Shown here: piece after piece, positions 12,501 through 23,478 of the stretch
How the letters are laid out: each line of letters begins with the position of its first letter
Numbering within the stretch: position 1 is the first letter of the stretch
Assembly (NCBI GenBank): GCA_000149265.1
Contig: CH002893.1
Span: 6,030-70,029, forward strand
Source of the DNA: Ciona savignyi
Taxonomy: Eukaryota; Chordata; Ascidiacea; Phlebobranchia; Cionidae
Length of the DNA stretch: 64,000 bases
Direction: 5' to 3'
The notes under the pieces: generated by a model
What the model was told of the DNA's origin: nothing
Databases searched by the model: none
What the model saw: only the letters and a program-made list of their open reading frames with translations
Translations under genes and position numbers: made by a program

Positions 12501-14696
12501 TATCTTTTCTAGAAACTAGATAAAAACAGCCAACTTTAAAAAAGAAAGCAGTTTAAATAATTAATGAAATCTTATGTTTAATGAGCATAATATATAGACA
12601 ATGCTATAATCGAAATTTTAATGTGTTTTTTGCAGGTGTCGCACATTGCCCGATTAATAGACCTTCCATTAGTAAGTAAAAATTTTAACATTTATTATTC
12701 TGATATTCTTTGTACTTTAAGTGTTATGGTCTGTGCAGCACTTACACAGCAATGGCAACAATTAACCAGACATAAGAATTTTTCTGTGATTTTTAATAAT
12801 GCTGTAAACTAGTTAAAAAGCAGAATTTTTTGTTACTTTTAATAATGGTGTACACTAGTAAAAAGTGTGCACAATTTTTTCTGTGACTTTTTGATAATGA
12901 TTTAAACAAGTTAGTGTGCAAAAGCTGCTAATACTCACGATTAAACACATAAAAAGGACATGCTTGATAGTTTGTAAAATGTCTGGGGTCTAGCCAGTCT
13001 ACTTTGAAACCCATTGTCTACTTTGAAACCCATTGTTTAAAATTGTCTTGTTTAAACTGATGCCTTAATGTAAAGAACTATTAAATCTAAGGGAAATAAT
13101 TAAAATAAGTAGTGTGGAGAACCATTCAATCTTACGGAACTAATTTAACCAGTCGACACAGATTGTAGCTAAAGATAAACAAAAATATAAATTTGTTTGA
13201 TAATGTCAATATTAACATTTTAACAAAATCTTGAAGCTTACACTGTTAAATAAAAGCAATTCTGCTTTCGTTTAAACCAGTGATTCCCAACCGCGGCTCC
13301 CAGATAGCCTTCTTGCGGCTCTCATTGATCTTTGAAAATCCCCTAAAAAATATTAGAATCTGATTCTAATAATAAAAAAAAAAATAGTATTCTAAAATTA
13401 CCCTTGCTTAGTTTGAAGGCTGGGAAAAGAGTTTTTACTTCATAGTTAAGATTAGAGGCAAGGAAAGTTGTGAAAAGGTTGCTATTGTTACGTCACTGTT
13501 TTTTAAAATCTGAAATTTGGCCCCGACACTAAAAAAGGTTGGGAACCACTGGTTTTAAACTATTAGTAAAGTTAAACATATAAATACATTTTCATTGAAT
13601 TCATTGTATTTTGTTTACAGACAACTGTTGAAAAAAAGTTATCCCAGATGATTTTGGACAAGAAATTCCATGGTAATTATTTATATATGACTTTAAGAGA
13701 TAAACAATTAGATTGTGAAACTATTTTCAGTTTTACCCCATTACTTACCCCATTACTATGTCAAGTATACCCCGTTAATATGTCAGTATTACCCCACTTC
13801 CTGACAAACTGTCTCACTTTTATAACTCCTCTTATTATCTCAGTTTTACCCCTATTATTATCTCAGTTTTACCCCTCTTATTATCTCAGTTTTACCCCTA
13901 TTATTATCTCAGTTTTACCCCTCTTATTATCTCAGTTTTACCCCTATTATTATCTCAGTTTTACCCCTATTATTATCTTAGCTTTACCCCTATTATAATC
14001 TCAGTTATACCCTAATCTCAGTTATACCCTAATCTCAGTTTTACCCCTCTTTTTGTCTCAGTTTTACCCCTCTTATTATCTCAGTTTTACCCTAATCTCA
14101 GTTTTACCCCTATTATTATCTTAGTTTTACCCCTCTTATTATCTCAGTTTTACCCCTCTTATTATCTTAGTTTTACCCTTTTTTTGTCTCAGTTTTACCC
14201 CTATTATTATCTTAGCCTTACTGCCCTTTTTGTCTCAGTTTTACCCCTATTATTATTTTAGCTTTCCTCTATTATTATCTCAGTTTTACCCCTCTTATTA
14301 TCTCAGTTGTATTGTCTATTATTATCTTAGCTTTACCCCTCTTATTATCTCAGTTTAACCCCTATTATTATATCAGTTTTACCCCTATTATTATCTTGGC
14401 TTTACCCTTCTTATTATCTTAGTTTTACCCCTAGTATTATCTTAGCTTTACCCCTATTATTATCTCAGTTTTACCCATATTATTATCTTAGCTTTACCCG
14501 CCTTTACCCCTATTATTATCTCAGTTACTCCCACTTAACTTGCATTTTTGCAGGAATTTTATCACAAGGGGAGGGGGTGCTGATTTTATTTGATGAATCT
14601 ACTGCAGACAAAACCTACGAAACTGCACTCGAAGTGATCAGCAGTATGTCCTTAGTTGTGGACTCGCTGTATCAGAAGGCCAAGCGGCTGACATAA
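4239..14696 (+). CDS. PSMD11: 26S proteasome non-ATPase regulatory subunit 11 (PSMD11/Rpn6)
   Basis: PSMD11/Rpn6 is a lid subunit of the 26S proteasome that helps clamp the lid to the 20S core. Eleven exons were joined by frame: 4239-4323, 5481-5569, 7565-7702, 8200-8398, 8752-8946, 9433-9569, 10257-10319, 10981-11106, 12636-12671, 13621-13672 and 14554-14696. They sum to 1263 nt (420 aa), within two residues of the human length as I recall it. Conserved blocks in order include [89 protein letters not shown] and [11 protein letters not shown], the last two within the C-terminal PCI region. The exon 4 donor was set at 8399, not 8392, because this restores VEVQ[10 protein letters not shown] in frame. 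Every phase closes. Introns are packed with mobile elements and minisatellites, and no damage to the frame is seen. Confidence 0.95.
5678..6513. mobile_element. hAT-type non-autonomous element (outer of a nested pair)
   Basis: Terminal inverted repeats CAGTGGTTCTC and GAGAAGCACTG are flanked by a perfect 8-bp target duplication CTTTAGAT (5670-5677 and 6514-6521). It lies in PSMD11 intron 2 and is itself interrupted by a second hAT element. Confidence 0.8.
5943..6404. mobile_element. hAT MITE nested in another hAT element
   Basis: Ends CAGGGGCGTGCAAC and GTTGCACCCCTCTG are flanked by a perfect 8-bp duplication CTTTAAAC (5935-5942 and 6405-6412). The 462-bp element is younger than its host. 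Confidence 0.85.
7240..7510 (+). repeat. SINE-A copy, full length
   Basis: Head through tail; it ends about 55 bp before PSMD11 exon 3, so it sits next to the splice acceptor region. Confidence 0.75.
7765..8050 (+). repeat. SINE-A copy, full length
   Basis: Complete copy in PSMD11 intron 3, with moderately diverged head and tail. Confidence 0.7.
8450..8732 (-). repeat. SINE-A copy
   Basis: Fills most of PSMD11 intron 4. The intron's acceptor follows only about 20 bp after the SINE head. Confidence 0.7.
9108..9402 (-). repeat. SINE-A copy, full length
   Basis: In PSMD11 intron 5, with an intact head ending AACCGGCCGGACC about 30 bp before exon 6. Confidence 0.75.
9685..9850. repeat. Minisatellite, TTTTCACCCTTTTCTATTATAAA-type units
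   Basis: About six diverging units of roughly 23-27 bp in PSMD11 intron 6. Confidence 0.65.
11160..11257. repeat. Minisatellite of AAATGAAGTAAACTAAGTGATTT units
   Basis: Four direct repeats of about 25 bp begin right after exon 8 of PSMD11. Confidence 0.75.
12117..12175 (-). repeat. SINE-A tail fragment
   Basis: Only the terminal part (TAGGATAGGATAG through GGGGGTTACCACA) is recognisable. Confidence 0.5.
13278..13551. mobile_element. hAT MITE, CAGTGATTCCCAACC family
   Basis: Termini CAGTGATTCCCAACC and GGTTGGGAACCACTG lie between near-identical flanks GTTTAAAC and GTTTTAAAC. A related copy is at 31129. Confidence 0.75.
13728..14532. repeat. Large minisatellite, 23-bp unit TATTATTATCTCAGTTTTACCCC
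   Basis: Roughly 30 diverged copies occupy most of the last PSMD11 intron. Variation is mainly TATT/CTTATT at the unit start and single-base changes (CTTAGC for CTCAGT). Because 23 is not a multiple of three, an open frame through the left part repeats every 23 residues. Confidence 0.9.
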
Positions 14697-17174
14697 ACAC
14701 TAACAAGCAAAACATTTAAATTTCTTCTTTCTAGTTTGAGGTTACTACTATATATAGATGCTGCAAGGATTTTTGTGTGTTTGTATTTGGTTTCTCTTAA
14801 AATTCAAGTTCACGCTGTTTCTTTGAAGCAAAAAAATTACCTTCTTTGCATTAAGAAAAAATGAAATATTACCCTCGATCTGTTCGAATGTTTAAAAAAA
14901 TCCTGATTGTACAAACGCACAGCTGATTTTCTCATACGACCACACAAGTGAATAGGTCTACAGAATGAAACAAGCTTTGTACATTCGCAAAAACATAGTT
15001 GGTGTTTGGCGTTCCAAAAGACACTAGCAGGGTAAACCTGCTTGGTAGTCTATGTTCAACGGATTGTTTGAAAATAAAATTTCTTTCATGTAGATGTGAT
15101 CTGTTTCCGTTAAAAAGTGTAGCGCATTATTGAATCAAATTTCATTAGTCCATAAAGTGCAGTTTCCTACAATTTTATTGCCAATTGGAAGGACCGTAAG
15201 TATGTACAGCAAAGTTTATTGTTAGGCAGTCCTGTTTTTAATGCTAATAGTAAAAGTTTAAATTGGTAAGTGTTGATTGAGAATCTGCAGAAAGCTTGAA
15301 ATCCGCTTTGTTTGATTAAAATTTAAGGACAATAAAGGTATCGGAAATGTATTTGCTGTACCACTTACTTTTCTATCGTGATTTCCACCTTTATGGATTG
15401 GTACAGGCAGGCTTTTTCTTATACTTTAAATGTTAGTTTAGTAATTTTTTGCTCCTTTATTACTTACCTACGTTAATTTTAAAACTTTTAAGAAACAGAA
15501 AATTGACCTTGACCAAATCTCCAAAATTTATTTCCGAAGTCATGTTTTAAGTCTGACGAAATCCAAAATAATGAGAAATATTTTATCTCATCTATTTTAA
15601 AAGTCGTTACACATGATTAAGTTATGGCGCGTTAGTCAGGTGATGTGCCTTTCTCCTAACAATGAATGAAATTCTATTTGAGGCTGAAACTCTACACGTG
15701 GCATTTGATCTGTTTCATTCATTCCAATCCAATTGAACACTAACTTAAGCCTATTAAACTACATATTCAAATATTGGTTAATATAGTATTGAGTCGCACT
15801 ATGAAAATTAAAACTCAGCGCTTTTAGCCTTTTACAAGTAACAACTGCTGTTGGTATATTCGGTTGAATGTGTGATAAGTTCAAGCGGTTTGTGAAATAA
15901 ATGATATCGGTCAGATGTACGGTATTTAGAAATCACAGCAACGCTATTGTATAGCGGTGTCGATTTCGTTTTCTTTTGTACCGGTACTTGTTACGCTTCA
16001 CCGCCCGGGTTACTAGATGTCAAATAACGATTAATGAAGCGTATAGTGGTAGTAAGCTGTTCAATTTTCTCACTGCTATTGATTTGCTTTAGAGAAAAGT
16101 TGTTTGATAAAGTTGTGTGAGATTAATGCAGTGTATGTACACCTATGAATCAAAAAAATAATCAGAGTAGTCTTACTGTAGTAATCAATATCCGCTACTA
16201 GACATTAAAAACTAGTTATGTGATCAATTCCTATCTTTCCGCACGGCCATTCTTCTCTCCTGACAGTTCAAAGTGCTGAAGTTGTTTAGTTGTCAAAGTC
16301 CGACTGTTTCGCATAATAGGCAAGATCAGCGCGGTACTGTGTTGAAACGAACACGTGAACTAACTTACAGCCATTCGTTATGCCTTGAGGGAGTGGCTAG
16401 TTGTTTGTTTCAAAGGTGTCGTAAGAAGCGTGATTCGTTTCCGTGTGTCACAGCAAACAGTTTATAGGGTTGTTTTGAGTGTGTTTCGTCAACAAATACA
16501 TGTTTGGCTATAAAATAACGCGGTATGTTGATAAACAGACAGTGGCATGTACATATTCGCAGCCTGATAAAGTTGTAGGTGGTTATATATTTTTTGTTAG
16601 TATTATAATCGTATTCCTGTATGTTTACTTAATTTTGGTTTAGACCGAACCTAAAACTAAGCATAGTGCAGTAAGTTTTAGTTTAGTACTGGAACTTTTG
16701 CTTAATTATAGCCAAGACATGTTGTATTAAAGAGCGTGAATTTTGTCGTTTTTAATTGGAATGTACAACAACAAAAGATCAATTCAATGTAGTGTAGAGG
16801 CTGTTGCTAGGTAAAATGGCCAACCCACGCTTTTCGTATGAACATCGTTTGAACTGGCGTTGTTTACTTTTGTTTGGATTGAATTTGTGTTTATGACACT
16901 GTACATTGGTGTAAGTAAATGTGCCAGCTCCGTACCATAACGCGCTCTTGAAAATCGATATTTAGTAACGCGCTTATACTGTACTTCAACAGCATAGTAA
17001 CGAATGATACTGAACCGTTTTTCGTGGTCACTTCACTATTTTTTCTAATTGGTCAGTGAATATGTCGTCTCACAATTGCGGTTACTATCGGTCAATGGTC
17101 TGGGTCACTGTCGGTTATCTTTCATTAATTATTCACACTTTTTACAGTGAGCTAATAGGTTATCTTTGATCGTC
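14697..17174. other. PSMD11 3' UTR and intergenic region
   Basis: AATAAA at 15073-15078 is a likely PSMD11 polyadenylation signal, with another at 15329. No exon is recognised from about 15.4 to 17.17 kb; it probably contains the upstream regulatory DNA of the phospholipase gene. It is notably poor in the SINEs seen elsewhere. Confidence 0.5.
15073..15078 (+). terminator. PSMD11 polyadenylation signal AATAAA
   Basis: First canonical hexamer after the PSMD11 stop, about 380 bp downstream. Confidence 0.55.
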
Positions 17175-17274
17175 NNNNNNNNNNNNNNNNNNNNNNNNNN
17201 NNNNNNNNNNNNNNNNNNNNNNNNNNNNNNNNNNNNNNNNNNNNNNNNNNNNNNNNNNNNNNNNNNNNNNNNNN
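17175..17274. other. Assembly gap (100 N)
   Basis: Run of N immediately upstream of the phospholipase start; it could hide a 5' UTR exon or promoter. Confidence 1.
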
Positions 17275-17285
17275 CGTCAAACGTT

Positions 17286-18182
17286 ATGAGAATGAATTGG
17301 TTACTGAATTTCATTCTTTTCGACGCCTTATTTTCAGTCGCTGTCAGTTTGGACGAGGGTTTAGTGGCCTGGATACATTCCTTCGGTATTTCGCTGGACA
17401 AACTGCAAGACGGGAACGATCATGAGCATGCTCACTCCAGAAGAAAGAGGAGCCTTATGAACTTCCACACTGTTATACAGTGTGCCCAACCCTGGGCGCA
17501 TAATGTGCTCTCCACTTACGGCGACTACGGCTGTTACTGTGGTTTCTCTGGAGCCGGTCGCCCCTTGGATGATACCGACCAGTGCTGCTACATGCACGAC
17601 AAATGTTACGACGCGACTGAGGCATCGGCACGTTCATTCTCCGAGCGAACTATTGGTAGTTACCTCACGGGTTACAGCTCAGAATGTAGGAACAATACCC
17701 CGGTATGCCTAGAGGATTTAAATACGCCGTACCAGAATGCTTTCTGCGAGTGTGACCGCATGGCATCTTTGTGCTTTTTAACAAGCAGGCGGACGTACAA
17801 TCGCGATCTGTTTAATTTAGACACGAGCAAGTACTGCAAGGAAAACGCCGACTTAAGTGACTTACAGCTAAACGTCCATTTACTGTCCAAATTCTACTCA
17901 TGTCCGATGGAACCGTACCAGGACCGCTGCTGCGTCGATAAAGGTTACAACTCTGCTTACCAAATCTGCTGCAACGGAAGAGTGCGTAAGATACCGGAAG
18001 ACGCAACGGATTACGCGTGCTGCGGTCGAAGAGTCTATGATACGCGTCGTCGTAAGTGCTGTGCCGGGAGACTGCACCACAACAAACCACATTTGCAATG
18101 TTGCAATTCTGGCCAGATCGTAGACACCAGACGAACACAGTGCCCGACATTGCCCGCCACAAACTCAACGCTTTCTAATTAA
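17286..18182 (+). CDS. Secreted phospholipase A2 with galaxin-like Cys-rich C-terminus
   Basis: This encodes 298 aa in one uninterrupted exon. A hydrophobic N-terminus ([18 protein letters not shown]) acts as signal peptide. SRRKR at residues 51-55 is a furin-type site just before the enzyme domain. The PLA2 core then carries the calcium loop YGCYCGFSG, active-site [10 protein letters not shown] (His104, Asp105) and CECDR with Asp157, so the catalytic dyad is intact; the usual second loop glycine is Ser. NLDTSKYC closes a group I-like fold. From residue 215 on, di-cysteine repeats ([33 protein letters not shown]) resemble galaxin-type repeats. The predicted role is extracellular, calcium-dependent hydrolysis of the sn-2 ester of phospholipids. 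The start could also be the Met two codons later. The gap upstream leaves a further 5' exon possible. Confidence 0.9.
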   Translation: MRMNWLLNFILFDALFSVAVSLDEGLVAWIHSFGISLDKLQDGNDHEHAHSRRKRSLMNFHTVIQCAQPWAHNVLSTYGDYGCYCGFSGAGRPLDDTDQCCYMHDKCYDATEASARSFSERTIGSYLTGYSSECRNNTPVCLEDLNTPYQNAFCECDRMASLCFLTSRRTYNRDLFNLDTSKYCKENADLSDLQLNVHLLSKFYSCPMEPYQDRCCVDKGYNSAYQICCNGRVRKIPEDATDYACCGRRVYDTRRRKCCAGRLHHNKPHLQCCNSGQIVDTRRTQCPTLPATNSTLSN

Positions 18183-18333
18183 ACCAACACATATAACAGT
18201 TGTTTAAATATTTTAATGTGTATATCCGAATGAAATAGTGTCTTGACTTGCAACACTTACAATTGTTATTGACAAATATTTCATCGCCCTAAATCGTAAA
18301 CTATTGGTGGCTATCATTTTGTTATATTGCCAT

Positions 18334-18339
18334 AATAAA
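18334..18339 (+). terminator. Polyadenylation signal AATAAA of the PLA2 gene
   Basis: About 150 bp after the stop codon, followed by T/G-rich DNA. Confidence 0.6.
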
Positions 18340-18386
18340 GTTCCTTCAAGTTTTAATAGATAAAAATTGCTTATTTCGTTTATTCT

Positions 18387-18400
18387 TATATATATATATT

Positions 18401-18440
<40 letters not shown>
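18387..18440. repeat. (TA)n-(TG)n microsatellite
   Basis: TATATATATA grading into about 15 TG units, downstream of the PLA2 gene. Confidence 0.95.
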
Positions 18441-18860
18441 AGCGTTAAAACTGCACAAGCGCGCCACTTACATGTCCATTCGATCAGGAAGACAGTGCCC
18501 ATTTTGTATAAATCTCATTTTCATTTTTTTTTTTATAAAATGTCGCTTTAAAATACAAGGTTAGTTCATTTTGAGTGCTAGAAATGAATATATACACGCA
18601 ATTCTGCATTCTCGCGTTATTTTTTATTGTCTGCGTATATTATACCCTTCTGTTTTTTCTCATCGGAAACTAAATGTATGAAATTCATGTTCTTTACTTT
18701 ATTGTCTCATATTAAAATTTACGATCATCATTTATTTTAGGCGGGGTAGGGTCTAAATGTCTGAAATCTGGGAAATCGTAGTTTCGACGTCGTGCGCATG
18801 CGCAGCCTCCATCTTGGTTGCGGAGATATTTCGCTTAACTGTCAATCAAGCAATTGATAA

Positions 18861-21800
18861 ATGTCGTCTCGGTAAGTGTTCGTCTAACAGAGATTTTACA
18901 GAGTTTGCTTAAAAAATGATTATTTTTTGCACATTTTAACGCGATGTTGTGTTTTAACATCGCTTACTTAAAATATTGTTGTTTAGGATGGTATAGGTTA
19001 TTCATGACAATCGTCAGATCACCTCGCGCCCGTGTTGTGCATAATTCAGATGTTTCTTCAATTTAGCAGAAACCAATATTCCACTGGGTTCAAGTAATGT
19101 CCGTTAAGTGCCTTGCTCAAGGACACAACCGACTGGTTAGCGAACAGTTTCAAACCTTAAAACGCTCGGTTAAAAGGCAACGCACTAACCCACCAGACTA
19201 ATCTGTCGGACATTTGCAACGTAGGTTGATTAGAATAGCTGTTTATATGACATTTGCATACGTGAAGGTAAAATATGGAGATTATTAGAAAACCCTGAAT
19301 CCCCCTTTAATATGAGACATAAACTGCTAATGTTTCTGGTAAATTTAAAACCGCAGTTTTTTCTGCGTTCGCTGTATAAAAACGGCTGATTCAATTAGAC
19401 TTGTATAATTAACCGATATGTAGATACATGCATATCTTGTAAATGCGTAAGCTGACATTTGTTCTAAGAATGCGAGCTTTTTTAAAACTACTTAAACTTA
19501 TATCAAGCATTTTTGTACGCGAATCGTACGGTGGGGTGGTCGAATGGTTAACGCAACCGATACATGTATTATACAAAAAACGGTCTTGGCAACGAGCCCA
19601 TCGTAGGATCGAAACTAAGCCCGACAAAAAAAACAGGGATAAAAGTTAAATTCCTTTTGCAAAAGAATCCACTTAAAACTACGATTTCACTTATATTTTT
19701 GTTACAGACCACAGAAACTCGCCCTTTTTGCCCAGATTTTCGGAAATCTTCAATTCTTCAATATCAGCGTTCAGTTACATAGCAAGCACGTTCGAGAAAG
19801 GCTTGCTACTCACAGTTGGACTGCGGAAGGGATTTTTCCTCGTTACGCTAATCCTTGGTGTCTTATTCAGCTACACCTTCGCGCGCTCAGAGCCCACTCC
19901 CATATACCCCCTTGTGAAGCATTGGCGACTAATACGATTAGGTTTGTACTTTTGTAACAATTATGCTTTGTTTTTACCACACGACGTTTTTTTCACTATA
20001 GTTACAGGTAAATAGGTTTAAAGTTGCAAAAATTAGCTAAGTTACCGTTATTAACTATATTGTGCTGTGATAAGGTACGAATTGTACCACGTGTTTCAAA
20101 AAACAGCAAATACGCTTTCGCAGGTTTTCTTGAAAGCAGCCACCCCACCAACGCACGGAAAGGATTCGTGACGTCATCAATCCGTTCCGCCGTGACGTAT
20201 TTCAAGCTCGGATGGTGCAATTTGCTTGGGCAGGTTCTGCTTCGTGACGTAATACCTACTATTTTATGACGTCACATTCACCGCACAGGCGCTCGGGCTG
20301 TTCGGCGCTGTCACGTGGGTGAAATATTTCTGGGACGGTTGGCTGACCACGCATCACGTGAGCAAGCTAGCAACCCTTGACGAGTGTGCCGACTGCCAGA
20401 ACGCGACAGTAATCGAGGTATGAAGCGTTATTGATGCGTTTGTAGTGTGATAGTTTACATTAGATCTCGAAATAGACTTGTCAAATTTACTCAGCGTTAA
20501 TTATTAATGGCGAAACTAGTGGAAGGGGAAATGGAGGCGTTTTAAAATGTGAATAGGGATATAGATTAGAATATTTATGTTTATGCCCGTAATTGGGAAA
20601 ACCAGGGGGTTGACACACAGGCAATCGTCAGATCACCTCGCGCCCACCGCCGGGTTACCGGTGCTGTTGCAGTGTGTTGTGTATGATTTGTACATTCATT
20701 CAATTGGGTAGAACCCATAAATCTTGCCCAAGGACACTACCAGATAGCTACAGTTGACCAATTTGTAACCTACAACCCTTCGGTTGAAAAGCGACGCACT
20801 AACCTACCAGACTAATCTGTGCGTCAAAGTGTGAATAAAATTCGTTAGCAATCTTATCAGTACTTACAATTTAACAATTAAAAGTTGATTATTCACTGTA
20901 AATGTGTTACGCTTCGGCTTGTGTCAGATAGAAATTAATGCTCTTACTTCTGACGTGCCACACTGCGTTAAAATTATATAAAGCGAGTCAGTTGTGTCCT
21001 TGGGCAAGGCACATAACGGACATTGCCTAAACCCAGTGGAATGATGGGTTCTATCAAATTGAAAGGAACGTGTAATTATACACAACGCACTGCGATTCAT
21101 GTTTATCTGCGTAAGTGGAAAAACCAAGGGGTTAATACACGTGCAATCGTCAAGTCGGGTTTCCGGATCTATTTCAGTGTGTTGTGTATGATTCATATGT
21201 TCCTTCAATTTGGTAAAACATATAAATTTGCTGGATTCAGGCAATGTTCGTTAAGTGCCTTGCCTTGCCCAAGGACACAACCGACTAGCTAGTGACCACT
21301 TTCGTACCTTAAACGTTTCGGCTGAAAGGCAACGTAGTTAACCAACAGACTAATCTGTCGGACAACATTATGTTAACTATCAAACCGACCTAATATATAA
21401 GCATGACATACACACTGTATGTTTTCCATGCAATTAACGACACCGCTTTACTTGTTTTATCGCATTGCTGTTATTTGCAGGCTTTTCTAATTGAAACCGG
21501 ATTAACATACATGTTCATGGTTCTTTTTCATTTTATCGACCAAACAATCCAGCCGCAAGACGGCGCTGGTAATCCACTGCGATCGGAATTCATGTGCAAT
21601 GTTTTAAAGAACTTGGTCGGCCTTATAGCAATGCATTTTTGTAAGTTTGTTGATTTTTTTACCGGGCCCAGTTTTGAACCCATTGTGGGTTTGTTGCTAA
21701 GGTCATGTTTTGTAAGTCGGTATATGTATCGGTCGCGTTAACCATTCGGCCACACGGCCGTACATTTCGTTGAGATTTTAATCTTTATATGCGAAGTTTA

Positions 21801-23010
21801 TATGTTCTCTATGTCCATTTTAGGCATGGCTAGTAGGCGTAAAACATTGCCGTCTGAACGAGGCGTGCACTGAGAAATGCGTAATTTCCCGCCGCAATAA
21901 AAAGAACAAAGAATTAGGTGCAAGCACACCGTGTTCAGGCTTTAATTTTTTGTACGTCTGGGAGCAATTTCCACCATGACCTAAATCGACATAGAAAACA
22001 TATACACTTGCATTAGTTTTGCTTGGACATTGTTTGTTGAAAAATAAAACATCAAAAATGAAAAATTATTTACGTTAATACACATTAACGAAACAAGAAC
22101 ATGCGAAAAAATATATCTAACAGAGATTGTACACTTTTATCTAGATTGTACAATCTTACATCTAGAATGATGCAAAAACATCTTAGTTTAGATGAAAATA
22201 ATCTAAAGTGGTAACTAAGTCGGCAACTCCTGGAAAGTTTGGTCCGATCGGTTAGTCTGGTGGTTAAGTGCGTCGCCTTTTAATCGAAAGTTTGCAGGTT
22301 CGAAACTGGTCGCTAGCTAGTCGGTTGTGTCCTTGAACAAGGCAATTTACGGACATTGCCTTAACCAAGCCGACAACACACTGCAATAGCTCCGTAAACC
22401 CGACGTTGGGCACGAGGTGATCTGACGATTGCCCGTGTGTTAAACCCCTCGGTTTTTACATTCAAGGGGATAAACATGAATATCCTATCCAAACGTGTGC
22501 CACAATTGGCACGCAAGAGATGTTCTCATGGCACTTCGCGTCATTTGACGTGCATGTGTAAAGTTAAACTGTCTATAATATATCTTATAAAATTAATATA
22601 ACAATTTTACCTTAACTGCTTACTAACATTCAAATTTATGCAGTTGAATATGCAAACTGTACATAACAATGGTTGGCACACGAAGTTGCTTTCATTATGA
22701 TATTAGTCATATAATGGCACACTGCATTCAAAGGTTGTCCACTCTTGACCTACAGAATAACATCTATAATATGGCGTTTAAGCGAGAAAACTTCTCTAAA
22801 GTTTCGTTTTGTGTTTTAGTCATTGACGTAACTGGCTCATTCGCCAACCCTTACCTCGCCTACGCCGTGCAACGTCACTGTCTTGTTGACGTCACTAAAG
22901 CCGCCATTTTCTCCTTCGTTTACGTCATCGGGCCTTTCGTAGGGACACTGGCGTATCTAATGCGGCCGCCGAAGTATTGGCGCAGACCGAAACTGAATCG
23001 ATCAGTCTAA
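18861..23010 (+). CDS. AQP11/12-type superaquaporin with HPT and NPY boxes
   Basis: Six exons join in frame to 297 aa: 18861-18871, 19715-20007, 20124-20233, 20289-20417, 21481-21640 and 22820-23010. The protein has several hydrophobic helices, for example GFFLVTLILGVLFSYTF. The second pore box lies in TGSFANPYLAYAVQRHC. The cysteine exactly nine residues after this box is the hallmark of AQP11/AQP12 superaquaporins, which act mostly on intracellular membranes and pass water or small solutes. The first box aligns with ESSHPTNARKGF, giving HPT (108-110) in place of NPA; the second is NPY (244-246). The region ALGLFGAVTW...GWLTTHHVS matches the stretch after loop B in the family. The exon 2 acceptor at 19715 was preferred over 19708 because only it keeps the hydrophobic frame. 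Substrate specificity cannot be read from sequence. Confidence 0.85.
18989..19212 (-). repeat. SINE-A copy
   Basis: In intron 1 of the aquaporin gene; tail and body clear, with a diverged head ending AATCTGTCGGAC. Confidence 0.7.
19528..19625 (+). repeat. SINE-B copy (short class II tRNA-like element)
   Basis: Family description: about 100 bp, starting ACGGTCGTGTGGCCGAATGG (tRNA-Ser/Leu-like A-box region), then GTTAACGCGACCGATAC, a spacer, and GGTTCGAAACT (B box) near an A-rich end. This copy is diverged (GGGGTGGTCGAATGG). Confidence 0.65.
20556..20825 (-). repeat. SINE-A copy, full length
   Basis: In aquaporin intron 4. Confidence 0.7.
20993..21365. repeat. Two SINE-A copies fused tail-side to tail-side
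   Basis: A plus-strand body (20993-21100) runs directly into a minus-strand copy (about 21105-21365), making an imperfect inverted pair in aquaporin intron 4. Confidence 0.6.
21655..21762 (-). repeat. SINE-B copy
   Basis: Begins 15 bp inside aquaporin intron 5; the minus strand reads GGCCGTGTGGCCGAATGG. Confidence 0.8.
21824..21901 (+). other. Possible alternative terminal exon of the aquaporin gene
   Basis: After acceptor TCCATTTTAG the exon 5 phase continues for 16 codons to TGA 21871-21873, then AATAAA at 21896-21901. Use of this exon would cut the protein before the second pore box. No transcript evidence. Confidence 0.25.
22240..22490 (+). repeat. SINE-A copy
   Basis: In aquaporin intron 5, with well-preserved head (GGTTAGTCTGGTGG) and tail. 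Confidence 0.75.
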
Positions 23011-23324
23011 CTAACCTCACCAATCTTAAAGTTTTATTGATTCTTCTAAACATTGTACTTTTTTTCTTTTATTTGTTTTAACTTCTACTACCTAATTATT
23101 TAAATGGAGACGTTTTAATCTATTTTTTACTGCACGTCATTCTTTAAATTGTACAATATTTTTATTGTTATTTATCAGTTTAATGCAAAATATGAAAATG
23201 TGGTATTTTTAGACACGTATCTTTAAAAGCCAGATAAAAATATCTGCTATTCAAAGATATCTTACATCATTAACATAGTTTAAGCATAACATACCTTACC
23301 TTAGAGCAAACCATTTTTACTATG

Positions 23325-23412
23325 CCAAGTTTCGAAGCCATTATGCGTTCGTCTCTTGGATCGTTTTAGTATAGTATTGGTCGGTGTATGTATCGGTGGC
23401 GTTAACCATTTT
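23325..23412 (-). repeat. SINE-B copy, degraded
   Basis: AGTTTCGAAGCCATTATG and GTCGGTGTATGTATCGG are recognisable; the A-box end is lost. Confidence 0.45.
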
Positions 23413-23478
23413 TGGAGCAATTTAATGTTAAAATTTCGAAGCTTCCTTTCACATACTTTCCCATCGAACACAAGGCAA

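Noticed and set aside
13648-13998. 116-codon frame running out of PSMD11 exon 10
   Set aside because: It is read-through of the exon 10 donor into the minisatellite; splicing to exon 11 restores the conserved PSMD11 C-terminus.
13728-14532. Telomere-like repeat (TTTTACCCC)
   Set aside because: The 23-bp unit contains other fixed text and the array is intronic; it is a minisatellite, not a telomeric tract.
17482-18168. Overlapping open frames on both strands of the PLA2 exon
   Set aside because: Shadows of the PLA2 frame; they show no motif and composition follows the real gene.
19708-19930. Alternative aquaporin exon 2 frame containing an NPW motif
   Set aside because: Using the acceptor at 19708 gives a hydrophilic sequence without helices; the acceptor at 19715 gives the membrane-helix frame and joins exon 3 correctly.
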